A DNA stretch of 34,600 nt from an uncultured Synechococcaceae cyanobacterium (GCA_903907855.1 CAIVPT010000105.1:1-34600); one strand, 5' to 3'; positions 7,485 through 15,201 are shown, counted from the first letter of the stretch. A program made the numbers and translations. Notes: a model not told the origin generated them from the sequence alone.

Positions 7485-8138
7485 TTAGCCCATGGCGGCA
7501 GCCAGCAAGCGCAGCCCGTCGATGCCGCCGGTCTGGGGATCGCAGGCCCGCTCCGGATGGGGCATCAAGCCGAGCACATTGCCCTCAGGGTTGCTCAAAC
7601 CGGCCACGTCGCCCACCGAACCATTGGGATTGGCGGCGTAGCGCAGCACCACGCACCCCTCAGCCTCCAGCCGCCGCAACTCTTCAGGCTCCACCTGGTA
7701 GCGCCCCTCCCCGTGGGCGATCGGCAAGGTGATGTGCTCGCCGGCGCCGTAGTTCTGCAGCCAGCGGCAGGCCCCGGGCTGCACCTCCAGGGGCGCCGGC
7801 TCGCAGAGGAAGTGGAGATCACGGTTGCGGGTGAGCGCACCCGGCAACAGTCCCATTTCCGTGAGCACCTGAAAGCCATTGCAGATGCCAAGCACCGGCC
7901 CGCCGCCGGCGGCGAACTGGCGCACCTCCTCAAGCACCGGCGCGAAGCGGGCGATGGCCCCGCAGCGGAGGTAGTCGCCGTAGCTGAAGCCCCCTGGCAG
8001 CACCACGGCGTCCAGTCCTGTCAGATCGCGCTCCTCATGCCAGAGGAAGCGGGTGGGCCGCTCCAGGCAACCCTCCAGAGCCCACTGCACATCCCGGTCG
8101 CAGTTGGAGCCGGGAAACACCACGATGCCGATCGTCAT
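7485..8138 (-). CDS. purQ: Phosphoribosylformylglycinamidine synthase, glutaminase subunit PurQ
   Basis: A 217-residue class I glutamine amidotransferase that supplies ammonia to PurL for the fourth step of purine synthesis. The N-terminus '[16 protein letters not shown]' is the PurQ signature; the nucleophile elbow is '[13 protein letters not shown]' (Cys near residue 86), and the His/Glu of the triad lie in '[12 protein letters not shown]' near residue 195. Length is typical of the small PurQ of the PurQ-PurS-PurL complex rather than the fused large PurL. It follows purS by 10 bases; the PurL subunit is not in this window. Confidence is high because every triad residue is visible. Confidence 0.96.
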   Translation of the reverse strand: MTIGIVVFPGSNCDRDVQWALEGCLERPTRFLWHEERDLTGLDAVVLPGGFSYGDYLRCGAIARFAPVLEEVRQFAAGGGPVLGICNGFQVLTEMGLLPGALTRNRDLHFLCEPAPLEVQPGACRWLQNYGAGEHITLPIAHGEGRYQVEPEELRRLEAEGCVVLRYAANPNGSVGDVAGLSNPEGNVLGLMPHPERACDPQTGGIDGLRLLAAAMG

Positions 8139-8148
8139 TCCCTTCCCC

Positions 8149-8406
8149 TCAACCGGCTTCGCGCACGTCCAGGGACCAATCTTCGATCACCGGATTGGCG
8201 AGCAGACGATCGCTGAGCAGCTCGAGCTGGGCGCGGGCGGTGGCGGGATCGGGGGCTTCGAGTTCCACCTCGATCGCCTTGCCGATCCGCAGGCGGCGCA
8301 CCCCTTCCACCCCAAGCCGTCCGGCGGCGGCACGGGTGGCCTCGCCGGCTGGATCGAGCACCGAGGGGCGCAGGGAAACCTGAACTCTGGCGTGGAAGAG
8401 GGGCAC
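8149..8406 (-). CDS. purS: Phosphoribosylformylglycinamidine synthase subunit PurS
   Basis: An 85-residue PurS protein, the small bridging subunit that holds PurQ and PurL together and helps channel ammonia. The pattern '[18 protein letters not shown]' at the N-terminus, '[16 protein letters not shown]' in the middle and '[19 protein letters not shown]' at the end match the family closely. I chose GTG 8406 because the residues from there align with the usual PurS start; a TTG at 8415 would add three residues. It is the first gene of a purS-purQ unit, separated by 10 bases. The promoter must lie in the short divergent region up to about 8498. Confidence 0.93.
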   Translation of the reverse strand: MPLFHARVQVSLRPSVLDPAGEATRAAAGRLGVEGVRRLRIGKAIEVELEAPDPATARAQLELLSDRLLANPVIEDWSLDVREAG

Positions 8407-8498
8407 CGGCAGCAAGGCTTTTGTTAAATCTTGGCAGCCCGCCGGACACCCCCCTGGCGGGCGCTCCAGGGTGGAGACAGACCTTTGTCCAACCGGCC

Positions 8499-8834
8499 GT
8501 GGCGCCCCCTGGCCGAGCCCTGCCGATTCTTGCCTCCCTGCTGATCTGCGCGGGATTGGCCCCGGTGGCCAGAGCCGGCGAGGCCGCCCTGGTGCCCCTT
8601 CAGTGTCGGCTTGGTGCGGGGCCCTGGCAGGACTGCCAGATGCGGGTGGAAGAGCTGGGGGCCCATTGGTTCCTGCTGATCGGCGAGCGCCGCATCGAAT
8701 TCCGTCACGACGGCCGCGGCGCGGTGACGATGCAGGATCAGGGCCGCACCCGCGAGGTGACCAGCCGCTGGGGTGAGGATCGCAGCCTCTGCTGGGATGG
8801 CACCTGCGCCCGCGGGGAGATCCCCCTCGACTGA
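8499..8834 (+). CDS. Small secreted hypothetical protein
   Basis: About 111 residues from a GTG at 8499, which starts just before a hydrophobic leader ('LPILASLLICAGLAP') ending at a plausible signal peptidase site, ARA/GEA near residue 26. A TTG at 8421 is also in frame but would place the start almost on top of divergent purS. The mature part is about 85 residues, with four cysteines in two close pairs ('LQCRLGAGPWQDCQM' and 'SLCWDGTCARGEIPLD') that could form disulfides in the periplasm. Predicted beta-rich; no family recognised. The 3' end stops 14 bases before the end of convergent cobW. Start choice is uncertain. Confidence 0.6.
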   Translation: MAPPGRALPILASLLICAGLAPVARAGEAALVPLQCRLGAGPWQDCQMRVEELGAHWFLLIGERRIEFRHDGRGAVTMQDQGRTREVTSRWGEDRSLCWDGTCARGEIPLD

Positions 8835-8848
8835 GGCTTCAGGACGCT

Positions 8849-9949
8849 TCAGAGGCTGGCGAAGGCCCGCTCCAGCCGCTCCCGATCGCCGGCGGCCCCC
8901 AGTACCACCAGCTCCAGGCCGTCGACCGCCAGGGTTCCGTCGCTGTCCACGGGGGCCTTGCCTTCGTACCAGCACTCCAGGCGGTTTCCGACCGCCTGAA
9001 TCTGCAGCAACAGGGGGCGCTCCGCCTGGCGGAGCCGTCCCTTGAGGCGAATCACCGGTTCGTTCTCCAGCAGCTCCCGCAAGCGACCCTCCAGCACGGA
9101 GCGCTCCCAGGGGCCTGGACGACGAACCACCAGCGAGGCCATGGCTACATGGGCGTGGTCGTGTTCGTGGTGGTCGTGGTCGTGGTGGTCGGTGCCAGGG
9201 GGCTCGGTCTCCGTTCGCCCCGGCAGCTTCCCATCGAGAATCACGCGCGGATCGAGGTCACCGCGGGCCATCGGCAGAACCCGTGCCCCCTGGCGCAGCA
9301 GTGGCTGCAACCGCTCCTGCACCGCTTCGAGGGATTCAGCCGTCAGGCGGTCGGCCCGACTGACCAGCACCAGATCGGCCGCCTCAAGCTGCTCCTCGAA
9401 CAGTTCTTCGATCGCGGTGAGATGGTCGAGGCTTGGATCGGCCCGGCGCTGGGCCTCCACCGCCTCCGCGTTGCCCACCACATGGCCAGCCGCCAGGGCC
9501 TCGCCGTCCACCACCGCCACCACCGCATTCACCCGCGTGCGCGTGCGGATTTCCGGCCAGCCGAACGCGGCCACCAGGGGTTCCGGAAGGGCCAGACCAC
9601 TGGTTTCCACCACGATCCCATCGAGGTGATCGGCCCGCTCCAGCAGCGATTCCATCGTGGGCAGGAATTCCTCCTGAACCGTGCAACAGAGGCAGCCATT
9701 GGCCAACTCCACGATCCGCCCGGCCCGCTCCTCTTCCGGGCAGAAGCCGCAGCTGGCGATCAGGTCCCCATCGATGCCCACTTCGCCGAATTCATTGACC
9801 AGCACAGCCAGACGCAGACCGCTATCGAGCAGCAGGCGGCGCAGCAGGGTGGTCTTGCCAGCCCCCAGAAAGCCGGTGATCACTGTCACCGGCAGTCGAC
9901 GAGGACGAGGGGAGATCTCTGCTGCCGCCAAGGTTGTAGGAGAGGCCAT
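8849..9949 (-). CDS. cobW: CobW family metal-chaperone GTPase
   Basis: A 366-residue COG0523 GTPase. Walker A 'GFLGAGKTT' spans 26-34; the family's metal site 'GCLCC' (CxCC) is at 85-89; 'VVETSGLALPEP' is the Walker B region; the base-recognition motif is 'SRADRL', a variant of NKxD. Between the G domain and the C-terminal CobW_C domain there is a metal-binding stretch, HHDHDHHEHDHAH at 255-267, encoded by a GTGGTC-like tandem repeat. COG0523 members deliver cobalt, zinc or other metals; here placement 6 bases downstream of hupE, behind a cobalamin riboswitch, argues for cobalt and B12 synthesis. Alternatives are zinc or nickel handling. Confidence 0.9.
   Translation of the reverse strand: MASPTTLAAAEISPRPRRLPVTVITGFLGAGKTTLLRRLLLDSGLRLAVLVNEFGEVGIDGDLIASCGFCPEEERAGRIVELANGCLCCTVQEEFLPTMESLLERADHLDGIVVETSGLALPEPLVAAFGWPEIRTRTRVNAVVAVVDGEALAAGHVVGNAEAVEAQRRADPSLDHLTAIEELFEEQLEAADLVLVSRADRLTAESLEAVQERLQPLLRQGARVLPMARGDLDPRVILDGKLPGRTETEPPGTDHHDHDHHEHDHAHVAMASLVVRRPGPWERSVLEGRLRELLENEPVIRLKGRLRQAERPLLLQIQAVGNRLECWYEGKAPVDSDGTLAVDGLELVVLGAAGDRERLERAFASL
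9154..9192 (+). repeat. Short GTGGTC-type tandem repeat inside cobW
   Basis: Imperfect six- and three-base units of GTGGTC/GTGTTC are repeated across about 39 bases. They encode the His/Asp cluster of CobW on the minus strand. The repeat could change length by slippage, altering the number of metal-ligating histidines. Confidence 0.7.
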
Positions 9950-9955
9950 CGGGTG

Positions 9956-10579
9956 TCAGGCCAGCAGCGGGGCCAACGCCAGGAAAGCGCCGGACCCTGC
10001 CACCGCCAGAACCAGGGCTGTCCGGGTTCGGGGGGCCAGTGTTGACGCCGAAGCGGCCAACAGGCGCAGGGACACCACCAGCAACAGACCTTGGCTCAGC
10101 AGCAGGCCCACCAGGTAGGCGGCCAGCGGCATCGCCGTCCAGCCCAGAACTGAGGCACTCAGCACATAGCCGTGCAGGGCGAAGGCGGGCAGCAACCACG
10201 GCCGTGGCAGGCGCTCGCCCAGCACCAGCGCCACCCCAATCAGGGAGAGAGCCACCAGCAGTTCGGCTCCGGGAAGGCCGGGTGCCAGCAGACCCAGCGC
10301 GCTGCCCGCCAAGCCCACGGCCAGCAACCCCAGCATCCAGCTGGTGCGGTGGCGCAGGCCCACCAGCGAGAGAGCCAGCAGGAAGAGGAGGTGGTCGGGG
10401 CCGAGCACCGGATGCAGCAGACCACTCATCAGGCCATTGAGAGGAGTGGGCTGCCAGTGGAGGAGTTCCATGGCGTGGTGCGCCTGTGCCGGCAGAGGCG
10501 CCAGCAACGCCGCGGACAACAGGCCCAGAACGGCAACATTGCGGCGCCCGGAGGCGCCGTGGAAGGAAGGCTTGATCAT
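9956..10579 (-). CDS. hupE: HupE/UreJ family cobalt (or nickel) transporter
   Basis: A 207-residue membrane protein. Start ATG 10579 is chosen because the upstream in-frame codons lie inside the riboswitch. A cleavable signal peptide (cut near AQA/HHA at 33) exposes a His-rich mature N-terminus 'HHAMELLHW', and the family signature 'HPVLGPDHLLF' lies at 56-66 in the first or second helix; about six transmembrane helices follow. HupE proteins are secondary transporters of nickel or cobalt. The cobalamin riboswitch upstream and cobW 6 bases downstream point to cobalt. No hydrogenase or urease gene is present in the window, which weakens a nickel role. Transport specificity is inference. Confidence 0.88.
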   Translation of the reverse strand: MIKPSFHGASGRRNVAVLGLLSAALLAPLPAQAHHAMELLHWQPTPLNGLMSGLLHPVLGPDHLLFLLALSLVGLRHRTSWMLGLLAVGLAGSALGLLAPGLPGAELLVALSLIGVALVLGERLPRPWLLPAFALHGYVLSASVLGWTAMPLAAYLVGLLLSQGLLLVVSLRLLAASASTLAPRTRTALVLAVAGSGAFLALAPLLA

Positions 10580-10611
10580 CGGGGAGCCGGTCCGCGCCGG
10601 TCGGGAAAGGG

Positions 10612-10770
10612 CAAAACCGGCGGGCGTTCTGGCTGGCTCCGGGGGGAGCGTCACAGCTGCGGGACAGCGCCGGACTCGAGGATGGAGGGGACAGGGTCCC
10701 CGGCCTCCTGGTCACCGGACTTTCCCCGTTTCCTCCGTGGGCTGATCCCCCGCGGAACCGATCCTCAGGA
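10612..10770 (-). promoter_or_regulatory. Cobalamin (B12) riboswitch upstream of hupE-cobW
   Basis: Reading the minus strand, the conserved core is visible in order: GGTTCC near 10759; ACGGAGGAAAC then GGGGAAAGTCCGGTG (10727-10713); AGTCCGGCGCTGTCCCGC (10676-10659) followed by AGCTGTGA; and a B12-box-like GCCAGCCAGAACGCCC (10636-10621) leading into GCCGG. These match the class I cobalamin aptamer consensus. Between GGTG and AGTCC there is an extra hairpin, GGGGAC-CCT-GTCCCC (10701-10687). The aptamer ends about 40 bases before the hupE ATG; no T-run follows, so control is more likely at translation than by an intrinsic terminator. Exact limits are approximate. Confidence 0.9.
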
Positions 10771-10825
10771 GTGTATCCGCGCCGGGTCGTCCCCGATCAG
10801 CAAACGCCGAACGCTGTCGGGATTG

Positions 10826-11359
10826 TCAGCGGCAGGCCAGGCTGTCGCGGGTGGCGACCCCGGTGCGGGGGTTCACGCCGGTTGCCCTGGCGCAGAGGGC
10901 TTTCTGCTCCGGCAGATCGATCACGGCATCGCTGAAATCGGCTCCTTCCACCCGGGCGCCGCGGAAGTGGCTCTGCATCAGCATCGCGTTGCGCAAAACG
11001 GCCCCCTCCAGGTTGGCGCCATCAAAGCGGGTGGCATAGGCCACCACATCGCCCAGATCCGCGCCATGAAGGTCGGCCTCCTGAAGGTTGCTGCTGTTGA
11101 AGACGGCACCACGAAGATCAGCGTCGCTGAAGTCGAAATGCTGCAGATCGGCCTTGAGGAATTCCTGTTGTTGCAGATTGCGGCCGTGCATGTCGGGCTG
11201 GAGTTCCTGCATCGAGCGCTGGGAGCGCAGCTCCGGCGCCGTGATTGCTGGGGCCGCGCCAGGCTGGGTCAGCAGCGCCATGAGCAGCAGCAGGGCCCCC
11301 AGCAGGGAACGCAGAAGGCGTCCCCCGTCGATGAGGCGAAGGCGAAGGCGGCCCCCCAT
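10826..11359 (-). CDS. Lumenal pentapeptide-repeat protein (TL15/TL17-like)
   Basis: A 177-residue protein with a basic N-terminus and hydrophobic leader (about 14-38, cleavage plausible near 'GAAPA'), then roughly 17 pentapeptide units of the A(D/N)Lxx type between residues 67 and 150 ('EADLHGADLGDV', 'DGANLEGAVLRNA', 'EGADFSDAV'). Such repeats form a right-handed quadrilateral beta-helix. The C-terminal cap has Cys156 and Cys176 at the ends of 'CARATGVNPRTG...SLAC', the arrangement seen in thylakoid-lumen pentapeptide proteins of plants and cyanobacteria, where the pair can form a disulfide. Role unknown. I chose ATG 11359 because it begins the signal peptide; the open frame upstream is antisense to the next gene. 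Only 39 bases separate it from divergent upp-like gene. Confidence 0.85.
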   Translation of the reverse strand: MGGRLRLRLIDGGRLLRSLLGALLLLMALLTQPGAAPAITAPELRSQRSMQELQPDMHGRNLQQQEFLKADLQHFDFSDADLRGAVFNSSNLQEADLHGADLGDVVAYATRFDGANLEGAVLRNAMLMQSHFRGARVEGADFSDAVIDLPEQKALCARATGVNPRTGVATRDSLACR

Positions 11360-11398
11360 GGGTTCAGTCTTACGGTGAATGGCCAAGTTATGGCAGGC

Positions 11399-12070
11399 AT
11401 GAGCATGTCCCTGCGGGTGGTGGTTCCCCCCCACCCCCTGATTGAGCACTGGCTCACGCTGCTGCGCGACCGGCAGACACCCTCGCCGCTGTTCGCCACA
11501 GCGATGACCGAGCTGGGCCGCTGGCTTACCTACGAAGCCCTGCGCGACTGGTTGCCGCAGCGGTCCGTGGAGGTGGAAACCCCGTTGGCCCGCAGCGAGG
11601 GGCGCGTCATCGATCCCGAGGTCCCCCTGTTGGCCATTCCGGTGCTGCGGGGCGGCCTGGGGCTCTGGGATGGCGCCCGCACGGTGCTCCCCGCTGCCCG
11701 GGTGGCCCATGTGGGCGTGCAGGCGGAGGGGCCCGGCGAGCCTGCCCACTGGTACCTCGACGACCTGCCGGAGGTCATCGGCGAGCGGGTGGGGGTGCTG
11801 GTGTTCCTACCGGTACTCGCCAGCGGCGCCACGGCCATCGCCGTTCTGGAGCGCCTGAAGGGCCTGGGGGTACAGGGCCCGCGCCTGCGGGTGATCACAA
11901 GCCTCTGCGGCGCCCCCGGGCTCAAGGAGCTGGGGGAACGCTTCCCCTCCCTCACCATCTATGCCGCCGGCATCGACGCGGAGGTGGATGGGCAACGGCG
12001 CCTGCGACCCGGCTTCGGTGACGCGGCCGCCCGTCTCTATGGAACCGCCGGGGCGGGCCCCCTAGGCTGA
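11399..12070 (+). CDS. upp: Uracil phosphoribosyltransferase-like protein with altered PRPP loop
   Basis: A 223-residue PRTase of the Upp type, which normally makes UMP from uracil and PRPP. Family landmarks are present: 'PPHPLIEHWLTLLRDRQTP' at 10-28, 'LTYEALRDWLP' at 43-53, 'IPVLRGGLGLWDGA' at 80-93, and 'RPGFGDAAARLYGT', the uracil-binding tail, at 203-216. However, the PRPP loop reads 'FLPVLASGAT' (136-145) where active Upp has D-P-M-L-A-T-G, so the conserved Asp is Leu137; and 'YLDDLP' replaces the usual Y-x-K-L-P. Activity is therefore uncertain. ATG at 11390, 11399 and 11405 are all possible starts; I prefer 11399. Only 39 bases separate it from the divergent pentapeptide gene. Confidence 0.8.
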   Translation: MSMSLRVVVPPHPLIEHWLTLLRDRQTPSPLFATAMTELGRWLTYEALRDWLPQRSVEVETPLARSEGRVIDPEVPLLAIPVLRGGLGLWDGARTVLPAARVAHVGVQAEGPGEPAHWYLDDLPEVIGERVGVLVFLPVLASGATAIAVLERLKGLGVQGPRLRVITSLCGAPGLKELGERFPSLTIYAAGIDAEVDGQRRLRPGFGDAAARLYGTAGAGPLG

Positions 12071-12110
12071 GCACCCGGGACCCCCTCGCCCCACCCCGGC
12101 CCCCCGTTCC

Positions 12111-12431
12111 ATGGCTCACTCCCCGGATCGCTCCAGCGCCGGAGGTACCGCGATCGTGGCCAGCGCCCTGGCCGGAGCGATGGTGGGGGCCGCCGGCCTG
12201 GCGTGGTGGCTGCTCTCCGAGGCCGACCGGCGCCGGCGCTCGCAGCGACAGCAGCGCTTGCTGAGCCTCTCGCGCGATCAGGCCATCGATCCGGAGCCCT
12301 TGGCGGAGGGGAGCCGCTCCCCCCTGCGGGCTGCCCCACAGGAGGCCCAGCTCCACGACCGGGTGAAGCAACTCAACCAGGCCATCGATGAGGTGCGCCG
12401 CCAGCTTGAACGGCTGCAGCCGCAGGGCTGA
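12111..12431 (+). CDS. Membrane-anchored coiled-coil hypothetical protein
   Basis: A 106-residue protein: short polar N-terminus, one transmembrane helix rich in Ala/Gly (about residues 13-35), an Arg-rich stop-transfer patch ('EADRRRRSQRQQRLL') placing the rest in the cytoplasm, a Pro/Ser linker, and a C-terminal amphipathic helix ('HDRVKQLNQAIDEVRRQLER') that could form a coiled coil. No family is recognised. It lies 40 bases after upp-like and 78 bases before ilvD. Coding character (strong GC at third positions) supports it as a real gene; function unknown. Confidence 0.62.
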   Translation: MAHSPDRSSAGGTAIVASALAGAMVGAAGLAWWLLSEADRRRRSQRQQRLLSLSRDQAIDPEPLAEGSRSPLRAAPQEAQLHDRVKQLNQAIDEVRRQLERLQPQG

Positions 12432-12509
12432 CGGGGCTTTGGGGGCGAAAGGGGCAACCGTGGTTGCGGCCCGCTCGGTAGGTTCAGGGAACGCTCTCCC
12501 GCCGCCGTC

Positions 12510-14186
12510 ATGCTCCGCTCCGCCGCCATCACCCAGGGCATCCAGCGCTCCCCCAACCGGGCCATGCTGCGCGCCGTTGGATTCGGCGACGATGATTTCA
12601 GCAAGCCGATTCTCGGCATCGCCAACGGTTACAGCACGATCACCCCGTGCAACATCGGCCTGAACGACCTTGCCCAGCGGGCTGAAGCCGCCGCCCTGGC
12701 GGCGGGTGCCATGCCGCAGATGTTCGGCACGATCACCGTCAGCGACGGCATCTCGATGGGCACCGAAGGCATGAAGTATTCGCTCGTCAGCCGTGAGGTG
12801 ATCGCCGATTCGATCGAGACGGCCTGCAATGCCCAGAGCATGGATGGCCTGCTGGCGATCGGGGGCTGTGATAAGAACATGCCGGGCGCCATGTTAGCGA
12901 TGGCCCGTATGAATATTCCATCGGTCTTTGTGTACGGCGGCACCATCAAGCCTGGCCGGCTCGGTGCCTGCGATCTCACTGTTGTCAGCGCTTTTGAGGC
13001 CGTAGGCCAGTACAGTGGCGGCCGTATTGATGTCGAGCAGCTCACCGCCATCGAGAAGAACGCCTGTCCTGGCGCTGGCAGCTGCGGGGGGATGTTTACA
13101 GCTAACACCATGAGCGCCGCCTTTGAGGCCATGGGCCTGAGCCTTCCCTACAGCTCCACCATGGCGGCGGAGGATCCGGAGAAGGCCGACAGTGCCGCCC
13201 GCAGCGCCGAAGTGTTGGTGCAGGCGGTGGCCAAGAACATCCGCCCCCGCGACCTGCTCACCCGCGAGGCCTTCGAGAACGCCATCAGCGTGATCATGGC
13301 GGTGGGCGGTTCCACCAATTCCGTGCTGCACCTGCTGGCGGTGGCCCGCACCGCCGGCGTGGCCCTGACGATCGATGATTTCGAGACAATCCGCCAGCGG
13401 GTTCCTGTGATCTGCGATCTCAAGCCCAGCGGCCGCTACGTCACGGTGGATCTGCACCGGGCCGGCGGCATCCCCCAGGTGATGAAGCTGCTGCTCGACG
13501 CCGGTCTGCTCCATGGCGACTGCCGCACGGTGGAAGATCGCAGCCTGCGGGAGGTGCTCGCCGCTGTGCCCAGCGAGCCCCCCGCCGACCAGGATGTGAT
13601 CCGCCCCCTGAGCAACCCGCTCTACGCCAAAGGCCACCTGGCGATCCTCAAGGGCAACCTGGCCCTGGAGGGCAGCGTGGCGAAGATCAGCGGCGTCAAG
13701 AATCCCTCGATGACGGGTCCGGCGCGCGTGTTTGAAAGCGAGGAGGAGGCACTGGCGGCGATCCTGGCCAAGCGGATTCACGCCGGGGATGTGGTGGTGA
13801 TCCGCTACGAGGGCCCGGTTGGCGGCCCAGGCATGCGCGAAATGCTTGCCCCCACGGCCGCGATCATCGGGGAGGGCCTGGGTGATTCGGTGGCCCTGAT
13901 CACCGATGGACGCTTCAGCGGCGGCACCTACGGGATGGTGGTGGGACACGTGGCCCCGGAGGCCGCTGTGGGCGGCACCATCGGCCTGGTGGTGGAAGGT
14001 GACAGCATCACCGTGGATGCCCACCAGCTACGGATCCAGCTGAATGTGGCTGAGGAGGAACTCGACCGCCGCCGCGCCGCCTGGGTGCGGCCGGCACCGC
14101 GCTACCTCACGGGCGTTCTTGGCAAATACGCCCGCCAGGTGAGCTCCAGCAGCCTCGGCGCCGTTACGGATCAGCCGCCGGACTGA
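12510..14186 (+). CDS. ilvD: Dihydroxy-acid dehydratase
   Basis: A complete 558-residue IlvD that dehydrates 2,3-dihydroxy-isovalerate and -methylvalerate to the 2-keto acids of valine and isoleucine synthesis. The three iron-sulfur ligands are in place: Cys47 ('ITPCNIG'), Cys120 ('[10 protein letters not shown]', whose Lys122 is the carbamylated metal-bridging residue) and Cys192 ('[16 protein letters not shown]'). The C-terminal '[16 protein letters not shown]' segment carries the catalytic serine region. Length and ligand spacing are those of the standard bacterial/plant enzyme. The 3' end overlaps the last 23 bases of a converging small gene. A short hairpin (12454-12467, GCAACC-GT-GGTTGC) lies in the 78-base leader; its meaning is unknown. 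Confidence 0.97.
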   Translation: MLRSAAITQGIQRSPNRAMLRAVGFGDDDFSKPILGIANGYSTITPCNIGLNDLAQRAEAAALAAGAMPQMFGTITVSDGISMGTEGMKYSLVSREVIADSIETACNAQSMDGLLAIGGCDKNMPGAMLAMARMNIPSVFVYGGTIKPGRLGACDLTVVSAFEAVGQYSGGRIDVEQLTAIEKNACPGAGSCGGMFTANTMSAAFEAMGLSLPYSSTMAAEDPEKADSAARSAEVLVQAVAKNIRPRDLLTREAFENAISVIMAVGGSTNSVLHLLAVARTAGVALTIDDFETIRQRVPVICDLKPSGRYVTVDLHRAGGIPQVMKLLLDAGLLHGDCRTVEDRSLREVLAAVPSEPPADQDVIRPLSNPLYAKGHLAILKGNLALEGSVAKISGVKNPSMTGPARVFESEEEALAAILAKRIHAGDVVVIRYEGPVGGPGMREMLAPTAAIIGEGLGDSVALITDGRFSGGTYGMVVGHVAPEAAVGGTIGLVVEGDSITVDAHQLRIQLNVAEEELDRRRAAWVRPAPRYLTGVLGKYARQVSSSSLGAVTDQPPD

Positions 14187-14559
14187 GCGGCGCGAGCAGG
14201 GCCCGCAGCCGCCTGGCCAGGGCTTCCAGCGGCAGACCATCGGCGGGACGCTCGCAGCGACGGCCTTGGGGATCCATCCAGAGGGGATGCTCCCCCTGCC
14301 AGAGCATGGGGCGCTGGTCATCCTGCCGCCAGGCCAGGGTGAGGTGCAGCGCATCGCCGCTGCGGTAAATCTCCAGCTCCAGGTCCTCGGCCTCCAGCCT
14401 CTCCCCTTCCGGGGAGCGCACCTCCAGTCGCAGGCTGCAATCCAGGTCGTCGTCTCCGGATTCCAGCACCACGCCGTGGCGTAGGGGCCGTCGGCAGAGA
14501 TCGGCGGCGGCGGCCACCAACCGGCTCAGGTCGGTGTTGGCAGCCTCAGCCCAGGGCAT
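14164..14559 (-). CDS. Conserved hypothetical protein downstream of CIA30
   Basis: About 131 residues from ATG 14559, which overlaps the CIA30-family stop by 14 bases, suggesting coupled translation. The sequence is acidic and looks like a compact alpha/beta fold: '[20 protein letters not shown]', then three likely strands ('[13 protein letters not shown]', '[19 protein letters not shown]', '[13 protein letters not shown]') and a C-terminal helix. No signal peptide, membrane helix or catalytic motif seen; I do not recognise the family, though the conserved Trp/His turn '[10 protein letters not shown]' would be a good search handle. Its last 23 bases overlap the end of ilvD. It is the distal gene of the carbon-metabolism run. 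Confidence 0.6.
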   Translation of the reverse strand: MPWAEAANTDLSRLVAAAADLCRRPLRHGVVLESGDDDLDCSLRLEVRSPEGERLEAEDLELEIYRSGDALHLTLAWRQDDQRPMLWQGEHPLWMDPQGRRCERPADGLPLEALARRLRALLAPLSPAADP

Positions 14560-15148
14560 CGATCGCCTGGATCTCCAGCCGGATTGGGCCACTACGAAAT
14601 CCCTCATTTCTGCCGCCGCCATCGCTGAACCGCGAGTGCAGCAACTGCAGGCGGGTGATGCGGGCCGGGTCGAAGCGCAGGGGCAGGCCCAGGGGCAGCC
14701 CCGCCACCGGCTGGGCACGTACCGAGGGGGTGAGGGCCTCGAAGGGAATCTCCACCCGGGAGAGCCCCTCGCCCGCGGTGCCGAACTCGTGCACCCAGCG
14801 CAGGCCGCCGGGAATCAGCTCGGTCAGACCAGCCACTCCGTCGGCGCAGGCCACCGCCAGCTTGAAGCGGCGACCTTCCCCTTGCAGCGTCAGCACCAGG
14901 CCGCGGGCGCCGGAGAGATCCAGGGGGGGAGAGAAAAGCGGCGAGCGCACGGACACGAAGCCGCCCCCCTCTTCCACCACCTCCCCCTCAAAGCGCAGTC
15001 CCTCAGGACCCACGGAGGTGGAGCCACTGCTTCGGCCGCCCATGACGGTGTCGTTGAGAGCATGCCAGCCGCTGAAGCCGCTGCCGGCCACGAGCGCATG
15101 GGCAGGGGGAGGAGTGGGGGAAGGAATCGAGGCGGCGGAGGAATCCAT
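14546..15148 (-). CDS. CIA30 family protein
   Basis: A 200-residue protein with the CIA30 fold (named for a mitochondrial complex I assembly factor; a jelly-roll/galactose-binding-like beta sandwich). Clear family phrases are 'FSGWHALNDTVMGGRSSGST' at about 25-44, 'FEGEVVEEGGGFVSVRSP' at 53-70, 'GLVLTLQGEGRRFKL' and the final 'LLHSRFSDGGGRNEGFRSGP'. Cyanobacterial members have been suggested to matter for NDH-1 or membrane complex assembly, but direct evidence for this protein is lacking. The N-terminal 20 residues are Ser/Pro-rich without a signal peptide. It follows pgl by 53 bases and overlaps the next gene. Confidence 0.85.
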   Translation of the reverse strand: MDSSAASIPSPTPPPAHALVAGSGFSGWHALNDTVMGGRSSGSTSVGPEGLRFEGEVVEEGGGFVSVRSPLFSPPLDLSGARGLVLTLQGEGRRFKLAVACADGVAGLTELIPGGLRWVHEFGTAGEGLSRVEIPFEALTPSVRAQPVAGLPLGLPLRFDPARITRLQLLHSRFSDGGGRNEGFRSGPIRLEIQAIDALG

Positions 15149-15201
15149 GGCGAGCGGGGCCTGGCCCGGTTCGAGCGGCTTGGCTTCAGTCTGGCGGGTG
15201 C

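Noticed and set aside
10580-10654. Upstream start for hupE giving 25 more residues
   Set aside because: Those codons lie inside the cobalamin riboswitch; the ATG at 10579 begins a proper signal peptide.
10172-11398. Upstream extension of the Upp-like frame by over 400 residues
   Set aside because: The extension is antisense to hupE, the riboswitch and the pentapeptide gene; homology begins at about 11399.
12894-14024. Long antisense frame within ilvD
   Set aside because: His/Gly/Ala-rich, no recognisable domain, and ilvD is complete on the other strand.
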